From an uncultured Collinsella sp. (GTDB lineage: Bacteria > Actinomycetota > Coriobacteriia > Coriobacteriales > Coriobacteriaceae), in contig CABQZS010000244.1 of assembly GCA_902468695.1 (NCBI GenBank), forward strand, positions 1 through 11,120: a DNA stretch of 11,120 bases. The letters are read 5' to 3'. The translations under genes and the position numbers were made by a program. The notes under the pieces were generated by a model. It did no database searches. It was not told where the DNA came from and saw nothing but the letters and a program-made list of their open reading frames with translations. Of the stretch, positions 1-6,222 are shown piece by piece (positions within the stretch are counted from its first letter, which is position 1; every line of letters begins with the position of its first letter).

Positions 1-903
1 GCCGAGCGCCTGCGCTCTCGCACGCTGGGCCTCATGCTGGAGGATACGGCGCTCGAGCTGGGTGCGATGGCGCTGAGCCCGCTGTCCAAAACCGAGTACG
101 CGCTGGCGGCGCCGGCGCTTAGCGGAGGCTATCAGGGCGATTACGCGCCCTTTGGCGATGTGTACCTGTCGACGCTTGAGTTTGTGGCGCGCGTGCGCAA
201 CCGCACGTCTGCCGTGGTGCCCCAAGAGCTCGTGACGCTCAACGCGGTGGAAGATTGTATGGAGCGCGTGCTGGCGCAAGCGCTCTCGACGCTCGACGGT
301 CCGGTCGATATGCTCGACCGTGCGGCACAGCTGCTCGGCGGGCTTGAGCCGGGTGAGGTCGATGGCGCGCTCGAGGCGCACGTGGACCGCAATCGATCTT
401 TCGACGACATTCCGATGGCCGCCGGCAAGCCTGAGGCCTGCTCGCTGCTGCTGATGCTCGTTCGACAGGGTGAGGCCGCTCGCCGCATGTTGCCGACGGT
501 GCCGATCGTCTCGGCCCGTTCGTTTGCCGAGCGTGCCTGGCCGTATATGCTCGCGTGGTCCGACCTGGGGCTTAACGGCAAGGAGCGTATGACGGTCGAT
601 TCGCTGGCGCGCGCCGAGGTGCGCCGTTTTGCTGACGAGGATACGAGCGAGCGCGTGCGAAACGAGATGATGGGCGTGCTGGGCGAGCTACTGGGTATTT
701 CGCCCGAGCAGATGGAGGAGCTGCGCTCCGAGGACGGTCAGCGTCGTTTGCACGAGGGAATGAAAAAGTTCGAGGGCGAGGTTCAGGACGCCATCGATAA
801 GATGATGGGCGGTCAGGGCGGCTCGCAAGGTAGTCCCCAGGGTGGCCCGATGCCGCATCCGCCGGTTGATCCGAGGCAGTTCCCATTCTTTAGCCAGAAC
901 TAG
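1..903 (+). CDS. Hypothetical helical protein, 5' end outside window
   Basis: I do not recognise this protein. The reading frame is open from base 1 to the TAG at 901-903, giving 300 visible residues; the ATG at 34 has no convincing ribosome binding site, so the gene probably starts left of the window. The visible part is mostly predicted helix, rich in Ala, Leu, Glu and Arg, with no obvious membrane segment, signal peptide or catalytic motif. A charged helical stretch about 40-60 residues from the end (MKKFEGEVQDAIDKMM region) leads into a low-complexity tail of Gly, Gln, Pro and Ser that ends in an aromatic FPFFSQN. The body looks soluble and the tail looks flexible. A promoter-like site lies between it and ruvC, so it need not belong to that operon. 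Codon use matches the neighbouring genes, which supports a real gene. Confidence 0.75.
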   Translation, partial: AERLRSRTLGLMLEDTALELGAMALSPLSKTEYALAAPALSGGYQGDYAPFGDVYLSTLEFVARVRNRTSAVVPQELVTLNAVEDCMERVLAQALSTLDGPVDMLDRAAQLLGGLEPGEVDGALEAHVDRNRSFDDIPMAAGKPEACSLLLMLVRQGEAARRMLPTVPIVSARSFAERAWPYMLAWSDLGLNGKERMTVDSLARAEVRRFADEDTSERVRNEMMGVLGELLGISPEQMEELRSEDGQRRLHEGMKKFEGEVQDAIDKMMGGQGGSQGSPQGGPMPHPPVDPRQFPFFSQN

Positions 904-942
904 GGCAGAAGCAATCTTGCTTTAAGCATCTTGGCCCCGTTG

Positions 943-951
943 TGTTATTCT
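943..951 (+). promoter_or_regulatory. Extended -10 promoter for ruvCAB
   Basis: TGTTATTCT is an extended -10 element (TGn followed by TATTCT, 5 of 6 to TATAAT). No good -35 stands 16-18 bases upstream; TTTAAG at 921-926 is weak and 19 bases away. Predicted transcription would start near 958 and leave a leader of about 60 bases before the ruvC start. Inferred from sequence only. Confidence 0.45.
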
Positions 952-1020
952 AGAACAGACGTTCGTGAATGATGCGCGGGGCCTTGTCTTGCGCTGTGCT
1001 TGTGGCGAGGGGAGGTTGGC

Positions 1021-1542
1021 TTGGTTATCTTGGGCATCGACCCCGGTTTGGCTCATACGGGTTGGGGGATTATCGAGGAGCGGCGTGGCGAGGTTCGCTG
1101 CCGTGCCTACGGCTGCATCGAGACCAGTGCCGGAAGTCCGCTCGCGGTGCGCCTGTCGCATATCGCCCATGACCTTAAGGATGTCGTCGAGCGTTATCGA
1201 CCCGACACGGCTGCTGTCGAGAGCATCTACTTTGGCGCCAACGTTCGTTCGGCCATCCCCACGGCGCATGCCCGCGGTGCTGCGCTCGTGGCGCTTTCGG
1301 AGTGCGCGCTCGAGATTGGCGAGTACACGCCCATGCAGATCAAACAGGCTGTGGTGGGCACCGGCGCCGCGGACAAGCGGCAGGTCGCCTACATGGTACG
1401 CACGCTCACGCAGCTCGACCACGACCCGCATCCCGACCATGCCGCCGATGCCCTGGCTTGCGCCATATGCCACGTAAACCTCAGCCGCACCCGCGCCCTC
1501 ACCGGTGGCGAGTTCTATCAACAGAGAGGAACCGGATACTGA
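1021..1542 (+). CDS. ruvC: Holliday junction endonuclease RuvC
   Basis: RuvC is the dimeric resolvase that nicks opposite strands of a Holliday junction presented by RuvAB. I choose the TTG at 1021 (173 residues): it is preceded by GGAGG at 1011-1015 and gives the usual N-terminus MVILGIDPG. An upstream TTG at 1000 would add seven atypical residues. Active-site acids of the RNase H-like fold are visible: Asp7 in GIDPG, Glu67 in VESIYF, and His140 with Asp143 in DHAADALA. The histidine takes the place of the third Asp of the E. coli enzyme, as in Thermus RuvC. Length is normal for the family. The stop codon overlaps the ruvA start by one base (TGATG), so translation is probably coupled. The short tail after the catalytic domain (EFYQQRGTGY) is not conserved in my memory. 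Confidence 0.97.
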   Translation: MVILGIDPGLAHTGWGIIEERRGEVRCRAYGCIETSAGSPLAVRLSHIAHDLKDVVERYRPDTAAVESIYFGANVRSAIPTAHARGAALVALSECALEIGEYTPMQIKQAVVGTGAADKRQVAYMVRTLTQLDHDPHPDHAADALACAICHVNLSRTRALTGGEFYQQRGTGY

Positions 1543-2162
1543 TGATTTCCCAGCTCCACGGAACGCTTGTCGAGTCCACGATGAGTTCTGCTGTCGTCGA
1601 TGTGTCGGGCGTTGGCTTTGAGCTCGGCATCTCGGGCAGCACTGCGGCCACGTTGCCGACGCCCGGCGGCGAGGTCCGCCTCTACACGCGTATGCAGGTG
1701 CGCGAGGACGCCATGACACTTTTCGGTTTTTCCTCAAAGGATGAGCGCACGATGTTCGACCGGCTCGTGTCCGTCTCGGGCGTTGGCCCGCGCTTGGCGC
1801 TCGCCGTGCTTTCCACCTATACCGTGGGGCAGCTGTATTCGCTGGTGATGGCCGAGGACGACAAGGGCATGGCCAAGGTACCCGGTGTGGGCAAAAAGAC
1901 AGCTCAGCGCCTGATCCTGGAACTCAAGAGCACCTTTGCCAAGGATAAGGGCTTTGTGCCGGTCGACGTGATTCCCGGCCAAGTTGCGATGCCGGTTCCC
2001 GCCGCCGCTCCTTCGGCGATTGATGATGCCCGTGCGGCACTCCTTTCCATGGGCTTTAGCCCGCAGGAGACCGATGTTGCCCTGAGCGGGTATGATGGGC
2101 AGGATATGCGTGTCGAGGATCTGCTCGGCGCGGCGCTTAAGCGACTCGGAATGGATGCGTGA
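1542..2162 (+). CDS. ruvA: Holliday junction DNA helicase subunit RuvA
   Basis: RuvA binds the four-way junction as a tetramer and loads RuvB. The protein is 206 residues, normal for the family. Domain I (residues 1-62) is the OB-fold and ends in LFGF. It keeps the acidic pin, Glu55 and Asp56, at the same numbers as in E. coli, where these residues help separate strands at the crossover. Domain II holds two helix-hairpin-helix motifs, SVSGVGPRLA (77-86) and KVPGVGKKTA (112-121), for backbone contacts with DNA. A flexible Pro/Ala-rich linker (about 140-160) leads to domain III, the C-terminal three-helix domain that contacts RuvB (ARAALLSMGFSPQETDVAL). The ATG overlaps the ruvC stop; AGAGGA at 1525-1530 is a plausible but somewhat distant ribosome site. 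An in-frame extension upstream only reads ruvC DNA in another frame. Confidence 0.97.
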   Translation: MISQLHGTLVESTMSSAVVDVSGVGFELGISGSTAATLPTPGGEVRLYTRMQVREDAMTLFGFSSKDERTMFDRLVSVSGVGPRLALAVLSTYTVGQLYSLVMAEDDKGMAKVPGVGKKTAQRLILELKSTFAKDKGFVPVDVIPGQVAMPVPAAAPSAIDDARAALLSMGFSPQETDVALSGYDGQDMRVEDLLGAALKRLGMDA

Positions 2163-3229
2163 TGTGGGAAGCCGATGACTCTCAGGACCTGTGGGCGACG
2201 TCCGGCAGCTCGCCGGCGGCATCCATGGCGCACGGTGAGCGCATGGTGGGCTCGGAGCTGACGCCCGAAGACCTCGATGTCGATCGTACCCTGCGTCCCC
2301 AGCGCCTGGACGACTACTGCGGTCAGGAGCATATCAAACAGAGCCTTCGTGTGCTGATCGAGGCGGCGCAGAGCCGTGGCGAGACGCTCGACCACGTGAT
2401 CTTCTCGGGTCCTCCGGGCCTGGGCAAGACCACGCTGGCTACCGTTATCGCCAACGAGCTGGGCGCTCAGATCAAGACGACGAGTGGTCCGGCTATCGCG
2501 CGTACCGGTGACCTGGCAGCTATCCTGACTAACCTGCAGCCGGGTGACGTGCTGTTTATCGACGAGATTCACCGTCTTAACCGTTCGGTCGAGGAAGTCC
2601 TGTATCCCGCTATGGAGGACTTTGCGCTCGATATCGTGATCGGTAAAGGCCCGGCCGCTCGCTCGATTCGCCTAGATATCCCCAAGTTTACGCTGGTGGC
2701 GGCAACGACCCGCTCGGGTATGCTGACCGGCCCGCTGCGCGACCGCTTTGGCATTTCGTATCGCCTGGACTACTACACGGTCGAGGAGCTTGCTCAGATC
2801 GTGACGCGCTCGGCGACCATCCTGGGTGTGACGATCGACCATCCCAGTGCGCTCGAGATCGGGTCGCGCTCGCGTGGCACGCCGCGCTTGGCCAACCGTC
2901 TGCTCAAGCGCGTGCGCGACTATGCGCAGGTGCGCGGTAACGGTCCTATTGAGCTTGATATTTGCCGTCAGGCGCTCGAGTTCTTTGAGATTGATGAGCT
3001 TGGTCTGGACTGGATGGATATTCGCATCTTGGAGACGCTCGCCAAGACGTTCTCCGGCCGTGCCGTGGGCCTGACGACCCTTGCCAGCGCGGTGGGCGAG
3101 GACCCGGGTACGCTCGAGGATGTCTATGAGCCCTATCTGCTGCAGTGCGGCTTGATGATTCGCACGCCCCAGGGCCGCCAGGCAACGCTGCGCACCTTTG
3201 AGCACCTGGGGATTGAACCTACCGTTTAG
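2162..3229 (+). CDS. ruvB: Holliday junction branch migration ATPase RuvB
   Basis: RuvB is the hexameric AAA+ motor that pumps DNA through the RuvA-bound junction. The ATG at 2162 overlaps the ruvA stop (TGATG); a GTG one codon earlier is possible. The product is 355 residues. Visible motifs in order: Walker A GPPGLGKT (83-90), Walker B VLFIDE (130-135), sensor 1 around AATTRSG (180-186), arginine finger region GPLRDRFG (190-197), and sensor 2 Arg242 in RGTPRLANRLL. The rest is the winged-helix DNA-binding domain ending in EHLGIEPTV. The N-terminus is about 20 residues longer than in E. coli and is acidic and probably disordered. It is the last gene of the ruvCAB unit; I see no clear terminator in the 77 bases before the next promoter, so some read-through into fhs is possible. 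Confidence 0.98.
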   Translation: MWEADDSQDLWATSGSSPAASMAHGERMVGSELTPEDLDVDRTLRPQRLDDYCGQEHIKQSLRVLIEAAQSRGETLDHVIFSGPPGLGKTTLATVIANELGAQIKTTSGPAIARTGDLAAILTNLQPGDVLFIDEIHRLNRSVEEVLYPAMEDFALDIVIGKGPAARSIRLDIPKFTLVAATTRSGMLTGPLRDRFGISYRLDYYTVEELAQIVTRSATILGVTIDHPSALEIGSRSRGTPRLANRLLKRVRDYAQVRGNGPIELDICRQALEFFEIDELGLDWMDIRILETLAKTFSGRAVGLTTLASAVGEDPGTLEDVYEPYLLQCGLMIRTPQGRQATLRTFEHLGIEPTV

Positions 3230-3306
3230 GGTGCTTTGTTTTGGCTAGTCTGTAGGCTATCGCTGAGCATTGGATAAACATATCGCCATTCATCGGTTAC
3301 GGGTGT

Positions 3307-3333
3307 TTTACTATTGCGCGCCCGTGCTATGCT
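3307..3333 (+). promoter_or_regulatory. Promoter for fhs
   Basis: TTTACT at 3307-3312 (4 of 6 to TTGACA) is followed, after 15 bases, by TATGCT at 3328-3333, which is preceded by TG in the extended -10 arrangement (TGCTATGCT from 3325). Predicted transcription starts near 3340 and leaves a leader of about 34 bases carrying the AAAGGA ribosome site at 3362-3367. The form resembles the -10 in front of ruvC. Confidence 0.5.
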
Positions 3334-3373
3334 GAATTGGTCTTTTTCTCATTCGGTAACGAAAGGACCGCCC

Positions 3374-5041
3374 ATGCCTACTGACATCGAAATCGCACGT
3401 TCTGTCATGCCACTGCCTATTACCGAGGTGGCCAAGAACGCCGGCGTCGACGTTAAGCACCTGATTCCGTACGGCTTCGACAAGGCTAAGGTCGACTATT
3501 CACTGCTCAACGAGCCGACTGATCACCAGGCCAAGCTCGTCCTCGTGACCGCTATCAACCCAACGCCCGCGGGCGAGGGCAAGACCACCACGACCATCGG
3601 TCTGGCCGACGGCCTGCGTCGTCGCGGCGTCAAGAGTGCCGTTGCCCTGCGCGAGCCTTCGCTCGGCCCCGTCTTTGGCGTTAAGGGCGGTGCTGCCGGC
3701 GGCGGCTGGGCTCAGGTCATCCCCATGGAGGATATCAACCTGCACTTTACCGGCGACTTCCACGCTATCGGTGCCGCCAATAACCTGCTGGCCGCCATGC
3801 TTGATAACCACATCCAGCAGGGCAATCAGCTCGGTATTGATGTTAAGCGCATCACTTGGAAGCGCGTCGTCGATATGAACGACCGTCAGCTGCGCCACGT
3901 CATCGACGGCATTGGCGGTAAGGCCCAGGGCGTGCCGCGCGAGGACGGCTTCGATATCACCGTCGCCTCCGAGGTCATGGCAATCCTGTGCCTGTCTACG
4001 AGCATCAGCGACCTCAAGGAGCGCCTGGGTGAGATTGTCGTCGGCTATAGCTTTGCCGGCGAGCCCGTCCGTGCCCGCGACCTTAAGGCCCAGGGTGCCA
4101 TGGCCGCGTTGCTTAAGGACGCGCTCAAGCCCAACTTGGTGCAAACGCTCGAGGGTACGCCCGCGTTTGTCCACGGCGGCCCCTTCGCCAACATTGCCCA
4201 CGGCTGCAACTCCATCATGGCCACGCGTATGGCGATGCGCTTTGGCGATGTTGCCATTACCGAGGCCGGCTTCGGTGCCGATCTGGGTGCCGAGAAGTTC
4301 CTCGACATTAAGTGCCGCATGACGGGCGTTCGCCCCAGCGCTGTCGTGATCGTCGCGACCGCTCGTGCGCTGAAGTACAACGGTGGCGTCGCCAAGGCCG
4401 ACCTCAACGAGGAGAACCTCGAGGCGCTCAAGGCTGGCATGCCCAACCTGCTGCGTCACGTCGACAACATCCAGAACGTATATGGTCTGCCCTGCGTGGT
4501 CGCCATCAACCGCTTCCCGACGGACACCGAGGCCGAGCTTGCGCTCATCGAGTCCGAGTGCCAGAAGCTCGGCGTCAACGTTAAGCTTTCCGAGGTCTGG
4601 GCCAAGGGCGGCGAGGGCGCGCTCGACCTTGCCGATGAGGTCATGCGTCTGATTGAGCAGCCGAGCGAGTTCAAGTTTGCCTATGAGGACGGCGCTGATG
4701 TCGCTGATGCCCTTGAGGCCGTTGCCACCAAGGTCTACCGCGCCGACGGCGTTGACTTTACGCCGGCCGCCAAGCGCCAGCTCGCCGAGCTGCGCGAGAA
4801 TGGCTTTGGCAACCTGCCGGTGTGCGTCGCCAAGACGCAGTACAGCTTTAGCGACAACGCCAAGGCCCTGGGCGCTCCCGAGAACTTCCGCATCACCGTG
4901 CGTGAGCTCAAGGTTTCTGCCGGCGCCCACTTTGTGGTCGCGCTGACCGGCAGTGTTCTGACCATGCCGGGTCTGCCCAAGGTGCCCGCGGCCGAAAACA
5001 TCGACGTCGACAACGACGGCAACATCACCGGTCTGTTCTAA
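3374..5041 (+). CDS. fhs: Formate-tetrahydrofolate ligase
   Basis: Fhs uses ATP to join formate to tetrahydrofolate, giving 10-formyl-THF for purine and formyl-methionine synthesis and, in some anaerobes, for acetogenic or purinolytic carbon flow. The ATG at 3374 follows AAAGGA with six bases between and gives 555 residues, the normal length. The P-loop PAGEGKTT sits at 65-72; the family signatures REPSLGPVFGVKGG (93-106) and GGPFANIAHGC (268-278) are intact. The C-terminus carries the usual VALTGSVLTMPGLPKVP block. No frameshift or lost residue is seen. It is a cytosolic tetrameric enzyme in studied members. It stands alone between a promoter and a strong terminator; partners such as FolD are not in the window, so its direction in the cell cannot be told from context. 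A start at 3314 would lie upstream of the promoter -10 and is rejected. Confidence 0.98.
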   Translation: MPTDIEIARSVMPLPITEVAKNAGVDVKHLIPYGFDKAKVDYSLLNEPTDHQAKLVLVTAINPTPAGEGKTTTTIGLADGLRRRGVKSAVALREPSLGPVFGVKGGAAGGGWAQVIPMEDINLHFTGDFHAIGAANNLLAAMLDNHIQQGNQLGIDVKRITWKRVVDMNDRQLRHVIDGIGGKAQGVPREDGFDITVASEVMAILCLSTSISDLKERLGEIVVGYSFAGEPVRARDLKAQGAMAALLKDALKPNLVQTLEGTPAFVHGGPFANIAHGCNSIMATRMAMRFGDVAITEAGFGADLGAEKFLDIKCRMTGVRPSAVVIVATARALKYNGGVAKADLNEENLEALKAGMPNLLRHVDNIQNVYGLPCVVAINRFPTDTEAELALIESECQKLGVNVKLSEVWAKGGEGALDLADEVMRLIEQPSEFKFAYEDGADVADALEAVATKVYRADGVDFTPAAKRQLAELRENGFGNLPVCVAKTQYSFSDNAKALGAPENFRITVRELKVSAGAHFVVALTGSVLTMPGLPKVPAAENIDVDNDGNITGLF

Positions 5042-5066
5042 ACCTGCTGTCCATAGCCGCTTGCCC

Positions 5067-5102
5067 GCCCCGCCGCGCCCACAAGGCACGGCGGGGCTTT
5101 TT
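5067..5102 (+). terminator. Intrinsic terminator of fhs
   Basis: GCCCCGCCG (5067-5075) pairs perfectly with CGGCGGGGC (5089-5097); the stem continues after one C-A mismatch with three more pairs (5077-5079 with 5085-5087) around a five-base loop. Five T residues follow (5098-5102). It lies 25 bases after the fhs stop. Confidence 0.93.
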
Positions 5103-5112
5103 GATCCTTAGG

Positions 5113-5169
5113 CCCGCGCATGTCTTGTAGATACCGACGGACTCTGCCCATCATAGGCTTTTGCGCGGG
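5113..5169. repeat. 8-bp inverted repeat before a -10 element
   Basis: CCCGCGCA (5113-5120) is exactly complementary to TGCGCGGG (5162-5169), with 41 bases between. The right arm directly abuts the -10-like hexamer at 5170. It could be an operator pair or chance in GC-rich DNA. Confidence 0.4.
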
Positions 5170-5175
5170 TAGAAT
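5170..5175 (+). promoter_or_regulatory. Possible -10 for the PASTA-like membrane protein
   Basis: TAGAAT matches TATAAT at 4-5 positions and lies where a promoter is expected, after the fhs terminator and about 45 bases before the next start. No recognisable -35 stands at the right distance, so activator dependence or an error in this call are both possible. Confidence 0.3.
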
Positions 5176-5220
5176 GCATGGATAACTTGAGGCTCACGCG
5201 CGACGGAAAGGAATCGTTGC

Positions 5221-6210
5221 ATGGATCAGGACAAGACAACCGTGATGGGCGGCTACGGTTCCGCGCAGGCTGGCGATAGCGCCGATGCGACCCGCGTTGT
5301 TCCCAACCCCGGTTATACCGACCCCGCCGCGACGCAGCCTTCTGCCGAGCCCACCCGGGTTATGGGCTATGGCGACACGGCGCAGGATTCTTATGCTGCA
5401 TCTTCGCAAGGCCCCTATAGCAACGCAGCTCCGGACCCGTTTGATTACGCGCCGCAGGATTCTTATGCCGCCTCGACGCCGAATCCCTATGATGACCTGC
5501 CGCAAAATCCCATTCCGCAGCCTCAGCAGACGACGTATATGCCTCGCACGGCGCAGCCTCGCTACGAGTCGCGCGAGCCGTATCGCGAGTACCCCAAGTC
5601 GATTCCGCAATATGGCGAGGACGAGGAGAAGAAGCCGTCGCGTTCGTCGAGCGTGATCAAGAAGATCCTCATCGTACTGGCGATCTTCTTTGCGCTGTCG
5701 GTTGTGTTTGCCATCGTGTCGGGCATGCTCAACAAGAGGGGGAGTTCAACGGCCGATACCACTGCCGAGCAAACCGAGTCCGCCTCCTCTGGCACCGTCG
5801 ATCTGAGCGATATTCCGGGGCAGTACTGGTCCAACGCCAAGAAGATCCTCAAGTCGCGCGGCGCCGATCTTTCGAATGCCGTGGTCCTGACTGATGATGG
5901 CTCAACGCCCGTCGTCGATGCCAACTGGGTCGTTACTTCTGCCTACTATAACGACAACGGCAACCTCGAAATTCAACTCACGCACAAGAACAGCTCGGGC
6001 AACTCGTCCGGCGGCCAAAGCGGTACCGACAGCTCGAGCTCCAATACGCTGGAGGACTTGAGCAACAAGGCACAGGAGTTGGGAGACAAGGCGCAAGAGC
6101 TGGGCGACACGGCACAAAACCTGGGCGATACCGCGCAGAACTTGGGCGGCTTGGCGACGGATGCCTGGAACGCCCTGCAAAACGGCATCTCGGGCGTGCA
6201 GGGAAACTAG
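5221..6210 (+). CDS. Single-pass membrane protein with PASTA-like domain
   Basis: The ATG follows AAAGGA (5207-5212) with eight bases between; the product is 329 residues. Residues 1-140 are a disordered Pro/Gln/Tyr/Ser-rich segment with three similar motifs, DKTTVM (4-9), DATRVV (22-27) and EPTRVM (43-48), and a repeated 24-residue unit starting QDSYAAS (55 and 79). A basic patch precedes one hydrophobic helix at about 149-170, so the N-terminus is most likely inside the cell. Outside, a linker rich in Thr and Ser leads to a PASTA-like unit at about 197-256 (IPGQYWSNAKKILKSRG and following strands). A Gly/Ser linker and four AQ(E/N)LG heptads (282-309) end the protein. PASTA domains of Ser/Thr kinases and penicillin-binding proteins sense cell wall material; a wall or division-linked role is inferred only. 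There is no kinase or enzyme domain. The exact family is not recognised. Confidence 0.85.
   Translation: MDQDKTTVMGGYGSAQAGDSADATRVVPNPGYTDPAATQPSAEPTRVMGYGDTAQDSYAASSQGPYSNAAPDPFDYAPQDSYAASTPNPYDDLPQNPIPQPQQTTYMPRTAQPRYESREPYREYPKSIPQYGEDEEKKPSRSSSVIKKILIVLAIFFALSVVFAIVSGMLNKRGSSTADTTAEQTESASSGTVDLSDIPGQYWSNAKKILKSRGADLSNAVVLTDDGSTPVVDANWVVTSAYYNDNGNLEIQLTHKNSSGNSSGGQSGTDSSSSNTLEDLSNKAQELGDKAQELGDTAQNLGDTAQNLGGLATDAWNALQNGISGVQGN
5381..5468 (+). repeat. 72-bp duplicated unit inside the membrane protein gene
   Basis: The 16-mer CGCAGGATTCTTATGC occurs exactly at 5381-5396 and 5453-5468, 72 bases apart. At protein level this is a 24-residue unit (residues 55-78 and 79-102) that shares QDSYAAS, then a Pro-Tyr pair at the same offset, and diverges afterwards. 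Confidence 0.7.
6064..6147 (+). repeat. Four 21-bp repeats encoding AQ(E/N)LG heptads
   Basis: Four in-frame 21-base units (6064, 6085, 6106, 6127) encode NKAQELG, DKAQELG, DTAQNLG and DTAQNLG. The codons differ at many third positions, so the protein pattern is kept while the DNA has drifted. The pattern (Ala and Leu in register) suggests an amphipathic helix or short coiled coil. Confidence 0.8.
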
Positions 6211-6222
6211 CTGTTAAGCAGA

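Noticed and set aside
909..923. Terminator after the first gene
   Set aside because: AAGCA/TGCTT has five pairs and a four-base loop but almost no T-run and weak stability.
965..1477. Alternative plus-strand frames over ruvC
   Set aside because: Composition is shadow-like (Arg/Ser/Pro-rich), while RuvC motifs occupy the other frame.
1302..1541. In-frame N-terminal extension of RuvA
   Set aside because: The added residues are Arg/His/Pro-rich noise from ruvC DNA; the ATG at 1542 gives the standard RuvA start.
3314..3373. Upstream start for Fhs
   Set aside because: It lies before the predicted transcription start and lacks a ribosome site; the ATG at 3374 has AAAGGA and the family N-terminus.
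3500..5089. 529-codon open frame antisense to fhs
   Set aside because: It mirrors the strongly biased codons of fhs in GC-rich DNA; the plus strand has full Fhs motifs, a ribosome site, a promoter and a terminator.
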